Below are positions 25,607-34,260 of a stretch of DNA of 64,000 bases, piece by piece (within the stretch, counting starts at the first letter, position 1; each line of letters opens with the position of its first letter). Under the pieces are notes generated by a model, which had not been told where the DNA came from, ran no database searches, and saw nothing but the letters and a program-made list of their open reading frames with translations. The translations under genes and the position numbers were made by a program. Source of the stretch: Absicoccus intestinalis (GTDB taxonomy: Bacteria > Bacillota_I > Bacilli_A > Erysipelotrichales > Erysipelotrichaceae). The stretch lies in assembly GCF_033971885.1 (NCBI RefSeq), contig NZ_JALBUS010000008.1, positions 1 through 64,000 of the forward strand, in the 5' to 3' direction.

Positions 25607-25635
25607 ATTTTATCCAAAGGACCCCTTCACGTCAA
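25607..25635 (-). promoter_or_regulatory. Promoter of rplU-prp-rpmA-obgE
   Basis: TTGACG (25630-25635), 17-bp spacer, TAAAAT (25607-25612), on the minus strand. It lies 7 bp past the dnaE stop, so dnaE reads into it unless a terminator is missed. Confidence 0.75.
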
Positions 25636-25642
25636 TCTTTTT

Positions 25643-28600
25643 TTACTTTTCTTTGATCCATGTCAGTGCATTCGCGATCATCGAATCCGATCGATCCTTT
25701 TTCCCATGGATCTTCACAAACGCACCGACTTGGATGTTTTCTTTTTCTTTTTCATACATACGCGGCATGATCGCAATATCCATTTGTGCACTCTCATCTT
25801 CTAAAGTAAGAAAACACATCATCGACTGGGTCTTCTTGGTTCGGTGGATATGATATCGACTGATCTGTCCTACAATGGTTATATAGCCCATCGTTTGTAA
25901 AGCTTGTTGGATGGGGATACAAGGCTGCATTTGTTGACGTAAACGAGCAATGGGATGCTCGGTCAAATAAAAGCCATATACCTGTTTTTCTTTTTTTGAT
26001 TTAGCCAATGGATCTTCTTTCATCGGCAAGATCCTAGGGGGCGATACAATATCATAATTAAACAAAACCCCTTCATTGGTTTTTGTTTGTACGATCGATG
26101 CATATTGTAAGACATCCCGTAAAGCTTCTTGCATGGTGGCTCGATTCAAACCAAAACCATCCAGAGCACCGCCATCGATCAAGATGCGCATATTGGATTC
26201 GTTCACTTTTTGCGCAGAAGAGCGAACCACAAAATCAATATAGTTCTTATAAGGTTTTCCTGGCTCCAATTGTTGATGCACCAATTGGCCAATGCCTTTC
26301 ATGACTTCCAGTGGCATGCGTAAGCCATTCTTTTCGATCGTATAGCCATTTTGGGATGCATTGACATCTGGATACAAAATCGGGATGTGCCGTCTTTGAC
26401 ATTCATAGATATACATGCTCGTCTTGGATTCCGAACCAATGACACTATTCAAGATACTTTGATAAAAATATAAAGGCACATTGGCTTTCAAATACGCCAT
26501 TTGATATGCCACCATACCATAGGCATAACTATGACATTTATTAAAACCATATTCCGCAAATCGTTCCATTAAGTCAAAGATTTCTTCCGCCACTTTTTTG
26601 GTGCATTGATTCTGTATTGCACCATCAATAAACTGTTGGCGATACGAAACCATCAGATCCATCTTTTTCTTTCCCATGGCTTTTCGTAAATTATCGGCTT
26701 GTGCCAAACGAAAACCACCAATCGTTTGCGCAATCTGCATGATTTGTTCCTGGTACACTATGATTCCATAGGTATCTTTTAAGATGGGTTCTAATCGCGG
26801 ATCCAAATATTGGATCTTGCGCGGCTCTTTGCGATTCTCTAAATAAATAGGGATATTTTGCATAGGTCCGGGACGATACAGCGCCAATACAGCGGCAATA
26901 TCTTCAAATCGTTTGGGCTGCATCTGGATCAACAATTTACGAATGCCATCGGATTCCAATTGAAAGACTCCCATGGTATCTCCTCTTGAAAACAATTGAT
27001 AGGTTTTCGCATCGTTTAAAGGTAATTTTAAAATATCGATGGTGCGATGTTGATCGGTTTCAATGGCTTTTACGATTGAAGCAATCGTGGTCAAATTACG
27101 AATGCTCAAAAAATCCATTTTGATCAAGCCGAGATCTTCTAGATATTCCATCGGAAATTGGGTAGCTTGGATGGTTTCATCCACAGCCACTAGCGGACAA
27201 ATCTTTTCGATGGGCTGATCCGAGATCACGATACCGGCTGCATGCAAAGAAATATGTCGCGGTGTTCCCTCGATTTTTGCTGCCCAGTCATACAATTCCC
27301 GACTTTCTTTGTCTTGATCGATCAATCGATGAAAGGATGCATTGTTTTGATATGCCTCCAACAAGGTTTCCCGATTCAAAGTTTTAGCGATCGCATCCAC
27401 TTTACGAATGGGATAATTCAATACCCGTGCCACATCTCGTAAGGCGGCCTTGGCCTTCATGGTATTAAAAGCGACAATATGAGCCACATGAGCATCGCCG
27501 TATTTTTGGCGTACATATTCGATCACTTCATCGCGTCGATCATCGGGAAAATCGGTATCGATATCGGGCATCGAAATACGTTCTGGATTTAAAAAGCGTT
27601 CAAACAATAAATGATTTTTGATTGGATCAATATGGGTAATACCTAAACAATAGGCAACCAGCGAGCCAGCTGCGGATCCTCGTCCAGGCCCGACATAAAT
27701 ACCTTGTGAACGGGCATAGCGAATAAAATCCCAGACGATCAAAAAATAATTGGTAAACCCCATTTTAACGATTACCGAGAGTTCATATTCAAGCCGTTTC
27801 ACATAGGTTGCTGGCACATTGTGATTCATCCGTTTTTCCAGACCCGCCTTGGATAATTTGATCAAATAAGCGGTATTATCGATATGAAGCTTATTTTCAA
27901 ATTGTGGTAGATGACTTTTTGTCATGGCCATCTGAACGTTACATTGACATGCAATGTGATCGGTCATTTCAAGATCAGCCGGATCATAAAGTTTTTTCAT
28001 TTCCGTATCCGTTCGAATATATCGATCATTTTGGACATCTAAGGTCTGGTCTTGGATCGTCGTTTGTTTCGCAATGGCTCGTAAGATCCGCAATTGCTTG
28101 ACATCTTCCGGCTTTTGATAATAGATGCAAGATAAAGCGACCGTAGGCATGCCTTGTTTCTGGGCACAAGCCCTTATTTTTTGATTGATCTCTTTTCGAT
28201 AAATAGAATCATTCTTGGCGATTCCTACATAAAAATCTTTCCATAAAGATTGGCAATGGGTTAGATGTTCGATCAATACATCGGTTTCTTTATGATTGAC
28301 CCATCGCTCAAAACTATCTGTCGTTATCACGATGCAGGCACTGGTTTGCTGGGCCAATTCATCCAAAGTATATTCTTTTTCATGCATCCATTGGGTGGAA
28401 ACATGATACAGCTGCTGCAACGCTTGATCATTTTTGGCAAGAAACACAAAGGAGAATGTTTGTTCATGATATTGACAATCTCCTTCCAAGCCAAGAATCG
28501 GATGGATCTGTTTTTTTTGGGCATAGGACCAAAAGGCCATCGTACCATACATGGATTTCCAATCCGTCAGGGCTACGTGTTCCAGCCCCATCGATTTGGT

Positions 28601-28675
28601 CGTATCCACTAATGAGGCAATCGATAGTGGCGATCGAAGCAACGAATAATAACTGCGAGCATGTAGATGTACCAT
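25643..28675 (-). CDS. dnaE: DNA polymerase III alpha subunit (DnaE type)
   Basis: A C-family replicative polymerase of 1010 residues, shorter than the usual 1050-1160. Catalytic Asp residues are in PDIDTDFPDDRRDEV (about 370-384) after GRGSAAGSLVAYCLGI; helix-hairpin-helix and OB-fold segments (VGQISRYHIH, near 935) follow. The N-terminal PHP domain is degenerate: HLHARSYYS and TDWKSMYG replace HLHxHSxYS and TDHG, so proofreading there is unlikely. ATG at 28675 with AAGGAGGATG upstream; an open frame further 5' overlaps the promoter and is not used. Firmicutes carry PolC too; none lies in this window. Confidence 0.96.
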   Translation of the reverse strand: MVHLHARSYYSLLRSPLSIASLVDTTKSMGLEHVALTDWKSMYGTMAFWSYAQKKQIHPILGLEGDCQYHEQTFSFVFLAKNDQALQQLYHVSTQWMHEKEYTLDELAQQTSACIVITTDSFERWVNHKETDVLIEHLTHCQSLWKDFYVGIAKNDSIYRKEINQKIRACAQKQGMPTVALSCIYYQKPEDVKQLRILRAIAKQTTIQDQTLDVQNDRYIRTDTEMKKLYDPADLEMTDHIACQCNVQMAMTKSHLPQFENKLHIDNTAYLIKLSKAGLEKRMNHNVPATYVKRLEYELSVIVKMGFTNYFLIVWDFIRYARSQGIYVGPGRGSAAGSLVAYCLGITHIDPIKNHLLFERFLNPERISMPDIDTDFPDDRRDEVIEYVRQKYGDAHVAHIVAFNTMKAKAALRDVARVLNYPIRKVDAIAKTLNRETLLEAYQNNASFHRLIDQDKESRELYDWAAKIEGTPRHISLHAAGIVISDQPIEKICPLVAVDETIQATQFPMEYLEDLGLIKMDFLSIRNLTTIASIVKAIETDQHRTIDILKLPLNDAKTYQLFSRGDTMGVFQLESDGIRKLLIQMQPKRFEDIAAVLALYRPGPMQNIPIYLENRKEPRKIQYLDPRLEPILKDTYGIIVYQEQIMQIAQTIGGFRLAQADNLRKAMGKKKMDLMVSYRQQFIDGAIQNQCTKKVAEEIFDLMERFAEYGFNKCHSYAYGMVAYQMAYLKANVPLYFYQSILNSVIGSESKTSMYIYECQRRHIPILYPDVNASQNGYTIEKNGLRMPLEVMKGIGQLVHQQLEPGKPYKNYIDFVVRSSAQKVNESNMRILIDGGALDGFGLNRATMQEALRDVLQYASIVQTKTNEGVLFNYDIVSPPRILPMKEDPLAKSKKEKQVYGFYLTEHPIARLRQQMQPCIPIQQALQTMGYITIVGQISRYHIHRTKKTQSMMCFLTLEDESAQMDIAIMPRMYEKEKENIQVGAFVKIHGKKDRSDSMIANALTWIKEK

Positions 28676-28697
28676 GGATCCATCCTCCTTCCTCTTT

Positions 28698-28706
28698 AGT
28701 ATAGCA
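28698..28706 (-). promoter_or_regulatory. Extended -10 promoter of dnaE
   Basis: TGC-TATACT on the minus strand, 22 bp before the ATG. It follows the terminator of the ABC-F gene within 10 bp. Confidence 0.55.
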
Positions 28707-28731
28707 CACAAAAAGAGCACGATCGTGCTCT
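28707..28731 (-). terminator. Terminator of the amidase-like/ABC-F operon
   Basis: Perfect palindrome AGAGCACGATCGTGCTCT (28714-28731) followed by TTTTGTGTGC on the minus strand; it overlaps the ABC-F stop codon and abuts the dnaE promoter. Confidence 0.8.
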
Positions 28732-30598
28732 AAGTGGCTTGCTCCAAAAGGGCCATCTTTTCTTCCCATTCCTGTTCCAGATGCGCAATTTCATTGTGTT
28801 TTTCATCGATTTGCGCATTGAGCTGGTCCATCTTGCGAAAGTCTTGGTAATATTCGGGTTCAAATCGTTTGTCACGTAATGCTTCCAACTCCGATTCCGC
28901 ACGTTCTAAGAGCGTTTCCAATTTAGCGACCCGATTCTTTAACTGCTTGGTATCTTGAAAAGTGACTTTGGATTCTTTTTTTTCTTGTTGCTGCAGTGGC
29001 ATCTCTTCTAGATCATCGGCCGTTTTCTTCTCGAGATATTCCTCATAGGACAAGGCATACACATGGCTTTCTGGCCCCATTTCCAGCACATGATCTGCCA
29101 TCTTTTTCAGAAACATCCGGTCATGTGATACAAACAATACGGTTCCATCGTATTGCATCAAAGCATCTTCCAGAGCTTCTTTGCTCGGAATATCCAAATG
29201 ATTGGTGGGCTCATCCAAAACCAAACAATTGTCGTGTTCCAACATCAGACAAGCTAAGGCTAAGCGAACACGTTCGCCACCGGATAGTGTATTGACATCT
29301 TTAAAGACTTCATTTTCAGTAAACAAAAAGGAAGCCAAAATATTCCGAATCTCGGTCTGATTGGCCATGGAATCATGTGCCCACAAAGTATCCAATACAT
29401 TTTTATCCGATGTCATCTGGGCACTTTCCTGATCAAAATAGCCCACATCGATTTGATGGCCCCATTGATACGTTCCCTGTAAGGGTGGGATCTTTTGGAT
29501 CAAGGTCTTGACCAAGGTACTCTTACCAATGCCATTGGGCCCCACAATGGCCATACGCCAACCTTTTCGTAAGGAAAAATCAACGGTGCTCAACGCTTGA
29601 TCATAACCAATTTGGAGATGTTCCACTTCTAAGACCTGGTTGCCTCCTTTGCGAGCCGAGCTAAAATGGGCACGCATTTGGGAATGATCCGCTTGCATAT
29701 CTTCGATCGTATCCATCCGGTCCAGATATTTTTGTTTGGACTTCGCAAAAGCGGCCTTAGAACTTTTAGCATGAAATTTATCGATCAATGCCGTTAAGCG
29801 TTGAATTTCTTGTTGCTGCCGAACATAGGCTTCATGATTTTTGGCAATATATTCTTTTTTCGCTTGCACATAATGGGTATAATTGCCCGGAAAGCGCAAT
29901 GTCTTGCCATGGTCAATTTCAATGATCTCATCACAAACATGATCCAAGAAGACCCGATCATGAGAGACCACGATAATGGCAAATGGATACGCTTTGACAT
30001 ACCCTTCCAACCATTCGATCGATTCAACATCGAGGTGGTTGGTTGGTTCATCCAGCAATAAGACATCGGGTTTGGACAACAACAATTTTACCAAGGCAAT
30101 GCGCGTCTTTTGACCACTGGAAAACGCTTTGATGGGTTTATTCAGATCCTCTTCTGTAAACGAAAAATGAAAGAAGACATTTTTTAATTCTACTTCGTAA
30201 TTATACCCATTGAGCATTTCGAATTCATTTTGCATGCGATCGTATTTTTCAAGTTGCACCATACTGGCATCGGTTGCCAAAATATCGGCTTGTTTCAATA
30301 GATCTTTTTCCAGTTGTCGCACATGGTCAAAAGCTCGGAGTAATTCTTCATAGACGGTATTGTCTTGATCATAAAAAGTAATTTGCGATAGATACCCCAC
30401 ATGAGTATCATTGGCAATCACGACGTGTCCGCTATCGGGTTGTTCTTGTTGACAGATGATCTTTAATAAGGTGGTCTTGCCACAACCATTTCGACCGACC
30501 AAGCCAATTTTTTCTTTGGCTTTGACCGTCAAGCCAGCCCCATTCAAAACCATCTGGGTACCATAGCTTTTCTGGATCCGACTTAAACTGACTTTCAA
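28730..30598 (-). CDS. ABC-F ATPase (Uup/YdiF-like)
   Basis: A 622-residue soluble protein with two ABC nucleotide-binding domains and no membrane segment, the ABC-F class that acts on ribosomes. Domain 1: GRNGCGKTT (34-42), FSSGQK signature, LLLDEPTNHLD. Domain 2: GPNGIGKST (about 355), LSGGERVR, LVLDEPTNHLD. The inter-domain linker is rich in charged residues and a C-terminal coiled coil (about 550-620) is typical of the Uup/YdiF branch rather than of antibiotic-protection types, though that cannot be excluded. Start is TTG, overlapping the stop of the amidase-like gene (TTGA), with GAAGG 6 nt upstream, so translation is coupled. Confidence 0.93.
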   Translation of the reverse strand: MKVSLSRIQKSYGTQMVLNGAGLTVKAKEKIGLVGRNGCGKTTLLKIICQQEQPDSGHVVIANDTHVGYLSQITFYDQDNTVYEELLRAFDHVRQLEKDLLKQADILATDASMVQLEKYDRMQNEFEMLNGYNYEVELKNVFFHFSFTEEDLNKPIKAFSSGQKTRIALVKLLLSKPDVLLLDEPTNHLDVESIEWLEGYVKAYPFAIIVVSHDRVFLDHVCDEIIEIDHGKTLRFPGNYTHYVQAKKEYIAKNHEAYVRQQQEIQRLTALIDKFHAKSSKAAFAKSKQKYLDRMDTIEDMQADHSQMRAHFSSARKGGNQVLEVEHLQIGYDQALSTVDFSLRKGWRMAIVGPNGIGKSTLVKTLIQKIPPLQGTYQWGHQIDVGYFDQESAQMTSDKNVLDTLWAHDSMANQTEIRNILASFLFTENEVFKDVNTLSGGERVRLALACLMLEHDNCLVLDEPTNHLDIPSKEALEDALMQYDGTVLFVSHDRMFLKKMADHVLEMGPESHVYALSYEEYLEKKTADDLEEMPLQQQEKKESKVTFQDTKQLKNRVAKLETLLERAESELEALRDKRFEPEYYQDFRKMDQLNAQIDEKHNEIAHLEQEWEEKMALLEQAT

Positions 30599-31893
30599 TT
30601 TGATCCTTCTTTCTTTACATCCAAATAATAAGCAACACCTTTGGCCAATGCTTTGGCTATTTTGGTCTTATTCTTTTGGTAATACTGAATACTGCTTGTA
30701 TCGTCCCCATTCAAAAATTGGAAATAGACACCATACATACCTGGACTATCTTTATAGCGTTGATTTTCTTTGGATGAAGTGGTACGACCCGCATAAGTTG
30801 CTTTGCCCCCACTTTCACGCAATTGTGGCCAGACTTCGTATTTATCATTCTCATCGTTATAGCCATCAAAAAGGACTCCATCTTCATGCAGTTGTCGAGC
30901 ACTGGATTGGGTATCATCCATTTTGATACCATTTTTTTGCATGATATACGAAATATTATCGGCTAATACCCCCGATGTATGTGGCGAAACCATCATGAAT
31001 GGTTTTTCCGTCGTATCGTATTGACTAAAACCAACACTTAAAAAGATCTTGGCTTTGTGTTCATACCCTTTCGCTACACGACCACTTCGACCACTATAGG
31101 AAGGGGTCCCCTCTTTTTTGCGCGTCAATTGCACGTTTAAACCATATTTTTCGAGTTCTGCCTTGACTTTGGTGGCAAAATCATACGCTTCGGCTTGTTC
31201 CGTCAGGTTTCCCGCCGTTAATCCATCGGCCACTTGATTGTTTTCGGTATCATAAATATCACCGCATGGATCGATCATCACGTCGACCGTATCGGCTTTG
31301 GGAATATTTTCCGTAACGGAAATAAAGGCATAATTCTTTTTTAGATGAATGTCCTGATCTTTTAAATAATCGGTATCGGCATCCATGGAAATATGTTTCA
31401 CGCGATGCTTTCGACGAACCGTTTCAAAGGGTTCCATGTGCACCTTTTTATTGAAGTATACGCGTTTTTTTTCAAAATGATCATACACATAGACTTCATA
31501 CAATCCAGGATCCAATTGATTGGTCTTGATGCCTTCATCCGCACCTGAACCAAAGGTATAATTGATTTCTTCCTGGGTCTCGACATTGACCAAGACCAAA
31601 TTCGCGCCCATCAGTGCATCCGTTTTGTTTAGTGCTGTATCGTGATAGAGCTTGAGTGATTCGCCATACATGGTATAGGTCTTCACTTGATAATTTTGGT
31701 TAAAATGGGTCTTGATATTATTTTTCAAGATGGAGGTATCTTGGATCGTATCCAAATAGGTTTCATTGATCCGATCCACATCGGTAGGTCGTGTGACATA
31801 TAAAAAAATCGAAATAACGATCAAGGCAATGGTCGTGACCAATAATATTGAACGACGAACAGGAGATATCGAATGAAATGTTTTCTTTGCCAT
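30595..31893 (-). CDS. Amidase_3-fold protein with lost zinc ligands, membrane-anchored
   Basis: A 432-residue protein with a cytoplasmic N-tail, one membrane helix (15-34), a beta-rich segment (about 90-170) and a C-terminal domain like N-acetylmuramoyl-L-alanine amidase 3. The fold is readable (VDVMIDPCGD, KVKAELEKYGLNVQLTRKK, SGRSGRVAK, KIFLSVGFSQ, IAKALAKGVAYYL), but GHGG becomes CGDI, the SIHxN motif becomes SVGFS and the late catalytic Glu is Gln, so the zinc site and catalysis look lost. The gene is intact and long. The ATG has no SD; TATAAA lies 6 nt upstream with TTGACG 17 bp further, a predicted leaderless mRNA. Co-transcribed with ABC-F. A structural or regulatory wall role is inferred. 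Confidence 0.7.
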   Translation of the reverse strand: MAKKTFHSISPVRRSILLVTTIALIVISIFLYVTRPTDVDRINETYLDTIQDTSILKNNIKTHFNQNYQVKTYTMYGESLKLYHDTALNKTDALMGANLVLVNVETQEEINYTFGSGADEGIKTNQLDPGLYEVYVYDHFEKKRVYFNKKVHMEPFETVRRKHRVKHISMDADTDYLKDQDIHLKKNYAFISVTENIPKADTVDVMIDPCGDIYDTENNQVADGLTAGNLTEQAEAYDFATKVKAELEKYGLNVQLTRKKEGTPSYSGRSGRVAKGYEHKAKIFLSVGFSQYDTTEKPFMMVSPHTSGVLADNISYIMQKNGIKMDDTQSSARQLHEDGVLFDGYNDENDKYEVWPQLRESGGKATYAGRTTSSKENQRYKDSPGMYGVYFQFLNGDDTSSIQYYQKNKTKIAKALAKGVAYYLDVKKEGSN

Positions 31894-31899
31894 ACCGTA

Positions 31900-31928
31900 T
31901 TTATACCAAACTTTAAAAAAGCCGTCAA
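31900..31928 (-). promoter_or_regulatory. Promoter of the amidase-like gene, embedded in the asnS terminator
   Basis: TTGACG (31923-31928), 17-bp spacer, TATAAA (31900-31905), on the minus strand. The -35 lies within the loop and 3' stem of the asnS terminator and the spacer is the terminator U-tract. The -10 ends 6 nt before the ATG. Confidence 0.7.
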
Positions 31929-31937
31929 TGTGACGGC
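31915..31937 (-). terminator. Terminator of asnS
   Basis: Stem GCCGTCA-CAT-TGACGGC followed by six T on the minus strand, directly after the asnS stop. Confidence 0.85.
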
Positions 31938-31942
31938 AGTGA

Positions 31943-33298
31943 TTAGAAAATCAAGTTTCTTGGTGTTCTTGGATATGGTTCGACATCACGAATATTTTGC
32001 ATGCCAGTCACATACATCAACATACGATCAAATCCTAAACCAAAGCCGGAATGTTTGCATCCGCCAAAACGACGCAGATCCAGATACCATTGCAAGGTGG
32101 ATTGATCCATACCCAATTCCTGCATCCGTTTTTCTAGTACGTCATATCGTTCTTCTCGTTGGCTACCACCAACCAATTCTCCCACGTAAGGAACCAATAA
32201 ATCGCAAGCGGCCACGGTCTTTTGATCCTCGTTGACACGCATATAGAAAGCCTTGATGTCTTTTGGATAATCCGTCAAGAATACGGGACCATTGACGATC
32301 TTTTCGGAAATGTAGCGTTCGTGCTCACTTTGCAGATCCATGCCCCAATAGATGTCTTGATTTTCAAATTGATCTTTGGCTTTTTCTAAATGCTCGATTG
32401 CTTCGGTATAGGTCATACGCACAAATGGAGAATTGGCAACATGCGTGATTCGTTCCAACAGGCCTTTATCGACATATTGATTGAAGAATGCCATTTCTTC
32501 GGGTGCATGTTCCAAACAATAGTTGATGCAATATTTGATCATGGCTTCAATACAATCCATATCATCGGCTAAATCGGCAAAGGCCAATTCGGGTTCGATC
32601 ATCCAGAATTCCGAGGCATGACGAGTCGTATTGGAATTTTCCGCACGGAACGTAGGTCCAAAGGTATAGACATTGCGATACGTCAATGCAAAGGGTTCGA
32701 CATGTAACTGACCAGATACGGTCAATTGCGCATGTTTCCCAAAGAAATCTTGATCATATTTGTCGTCTTTGCGGGTCGTGACAGTAAAGCATTCGCCAGC
32801 TCCTTCGGCATCATTGCCCGTAATGATTGGTGTATGGACATAGACAAAGCCTTGGTCTTGGAAAAAGGTATGGATGGCCATGCTCAACACCGAACGCAAA
32901 CGGAAGATCGCATAATAGCTGTTGGCACGTGGTCGAATATGTGGAATTTCGCGCATATATTCAAAACTGTGACGTTTCTTTTGAATGGGATAATCATGAT
33001 CACAAGCGCCTAATACTTCAATGGAATCCGCATGGATCTCAAAGGATTGTTTGCCTTTGGGTGTATATACAAAAGTTCCTTTGACTTCTACAGCCGATCC
33101 CAAGGTGATCTTTCCCGCTTGTTCAAAGGTTGGTAGATCTTGTTCATAAACGACTTGTACATTGGTAAAACACGATCCATCATTGATCACGATAAAACCA
33201 ATTTTTTTACTAGCGCGATTGGTACGCACCCACCCTTGAATGTCTACTTTTTGACCATCCAATTGGGCGGCTTGTTCTTTCATTTTTTTAACTAACAT
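31943..33298 (-). CDS. asnS: Asparaginyl-tRNA synthetase
   Basis: A class II synthetase of 451 residues charging tRNA-Asn. The N-terminal OB anticodon-binding domain (about 18-105, VDIQGWVRTNRASKKIGFIVINDGS) is followed by the catalytic core with motif 2 (FRAENSNTTRHASEFWMIEPEL, about 217-238) and motif 3 (GFGLGFDRMLMYVTGMQNIRDVEP, about 418-441). The TRHASEF form and the leader below support Asn rather than Asp or Lys. SD GGGAGGAG 7 nt upstream. Controlled by a T-box and ended by a terminator. Confidence 0.95.
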   Translation of the reverse strand: MLVKKMKEQAAQLDGQKVDIQGWVRTNRASKKIGFIVINDGSCFTNVQVVYEQDLPTFEQAGKITLGSAVEVKGTFVYTPKGKQSFEIHADSIEVLGACDHDYPIQKKRHSFEYMREIPHIRPRANSYYAIFRLRSVLSMAIHTFFQDQGFVYVHTPIITGNDAEGAGECFTVTTRKDDKYDQDFFGKHAQLTVSGQLHVEPFALTYRNVYTFGPTFRAENSNTTRHASEFWMIEPELAFADLADDMDCIEAMIKYCINYCLEHAPEEMAFFNQYVDKGLLERITHVANSPFVRMTYTEAIEHLEKAKDQFENQDIYWGMDLQSEHERYISEKIVNGPVFLTDYPKDIKAFYMRVNEDQKTVAACDLLVPYVGELVGGSQREERYDVLEKRMQELGMDQSTLQWYLDLRRFGGCKHSGFGLGFDRMLMYVTGMQNIRDVEPYPRTPRNLIF

Positions 33299-33320
33299 TG
33301 TTCTTCTCCTCCCAGAAAAT

Positions 33321-33525
33321 AAAAAAATCGCTCCCTAAAAGGAACGATTTAATAAACCGCGGTGCCATCCTCATTTACATATGAATATGTACCCTTTGAT
33401 CGATGTAACGTATCGAACGAGACTGTCTACTTATTTTCTCCAGTCCAGCTCCACAGGTGTTCTTTGATATCTATTCTTGTCTTTCACCATCACAAGTCGC
33501 TACTGTCGATATGTCCGTCCTGTTT
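33321..33525 (-). ncRNA. T-box riboswitch of asnS
   Basis: The 14-nt T-box core, AGGATGGCACCGCGG, lies at 33357-33371, followed by the terminator AATCGTTCC-TTTTA-GGGAGCGATT and T7 (33321-33350). Stem I lies upstream (GGTGAAAG, GGAGCTGG). The likely specifier is AAC (33459-33461), the Asn codon, followed by A as usual. Uncharged tRNA-Asn should stabilise the antiterminator and switch asnS on. The leader starts immediately after the rex stop codon, with no clear promoter of its own. Confidence 0.9.
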
Positions 33526-34176
33526 CTATGCTTTTTTATTCATGGAATTGGATTCAAAAACCAATTCTTGTATTGATGATACCACATCCACGCTCTTGAC
33601 AACAACCCCTTTTGGGACATTAAAATGCTTGGATGTAAAATCAATAAATCCGGTAATGCCGCACTCCACCAAGCGATCAACAGTCTTTTGAACGCCGTGC
33701 GTGATCGTTAAGATCGCAATGTGACATCCCTGCGGAATTTTTTCTTCTAGTTCATCCATCGAATAGACGGGAACACCATATAATTCCATCCCGATCTTTG
33801 ATTCATCTCGATCAAAGGCACAAACAATTTCACCGACAACGTAATCCCATTTGTTGTAGTTCATCAAAGCGCGTCCTAAGTTTCCTGCTCCAATGAGAAT
33901 GATCTTCTCGTCAAAATCGACTCCCAATTGCTGATTAAAGATCTCGACCAATCGATCTACACTATAGCCGTAGCCTTGTTTGCCTAGATTGCCTAAAAAA
34001 GAAAAATCACGACGAATCGTTGTGGGTTCAATGTTGACCAGTTCGGCCAATTCTTTGGACATGACACGTTCCACACCGTGTTTTTTTAATTTTCGTAAGG
34101 CTTTTAAATAAACTGGATATCTTTGAAAGGTGGCTTTTGGTACATTTTTATTATTATTATTATTATTCGTAGTCAT
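33526..34176 (-). CDS. rex: Redox-sensing transcriptional repressor Rex
   Basis: Rex senses the NADH/NAD ratio and represses fermentation and respiration genes. The 216-residue protein has the winged-helix domain (SKELAELVNIEPTTIRRDFSFLG, about 39-61) and a Rossmann NAD(H)-binding domain with GAGNLG (about 95-100). The N-terminus has six Asn residues encoded by a pure AAT repeat. ATG at 34176 is chosen for GGAGG 6 nt upstream; a longer open frame runs into the promoter and operator. It has its own promoter with a Rex-like operator, implying autorepression. Confidence 0.95.
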   Translation of the reverse strand: MTTNNNNNNKNVPKATFQRYPVYLKALRKLKKHGVERVMSKELAELVNIEPTTIRRDFSFLGNLGKQGYGYSVDRLVEIFNQQLGVDFDEKIILIGAGNLGRALMNYNKWDYVVGEIVCAFDRDESKIGMELYGVPVYSMDELEEKIPQGCHIAILTITHGVQKTVDRLVECGITGFIDFTSKHFNVPKGVVVKSVDVVSSIQELVFESNSMNKKA

Positions 34177-34200
34177 TACAACCTCCGCATAGTTATCTAT

Positions 34201-34229
34201 ATTGTAACTGCTTGTGAAGTATTTAGCAA
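34201..34229 (-). promoter_or_regulatory. rex promoter with overlapping Rex operator
   Basis: TTGCTA (34224-34229), 17-bp spacer, TACAAT (34201-34206), on the minus strand. The same DNA holds TTGTGAAGTATTTAGCAA on the plus strand (34212-34229), 12 of 14 matches to the TTGTGAA-N4-TTCACAA Rex site, covering the -35 and half the spacer. Binding would block RNA polymerase. Confidence 0.7.
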
Positions 34230-34260
34230 CCGTTGTGAATAAAAAAATAGATGTCACAAA

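Noticed and set aside
34150..34168. AAT repeat in rex as a phase-variation switch
   Set aside because: Unit length is 3, so changes stay in frame and cannot turn the gene off.
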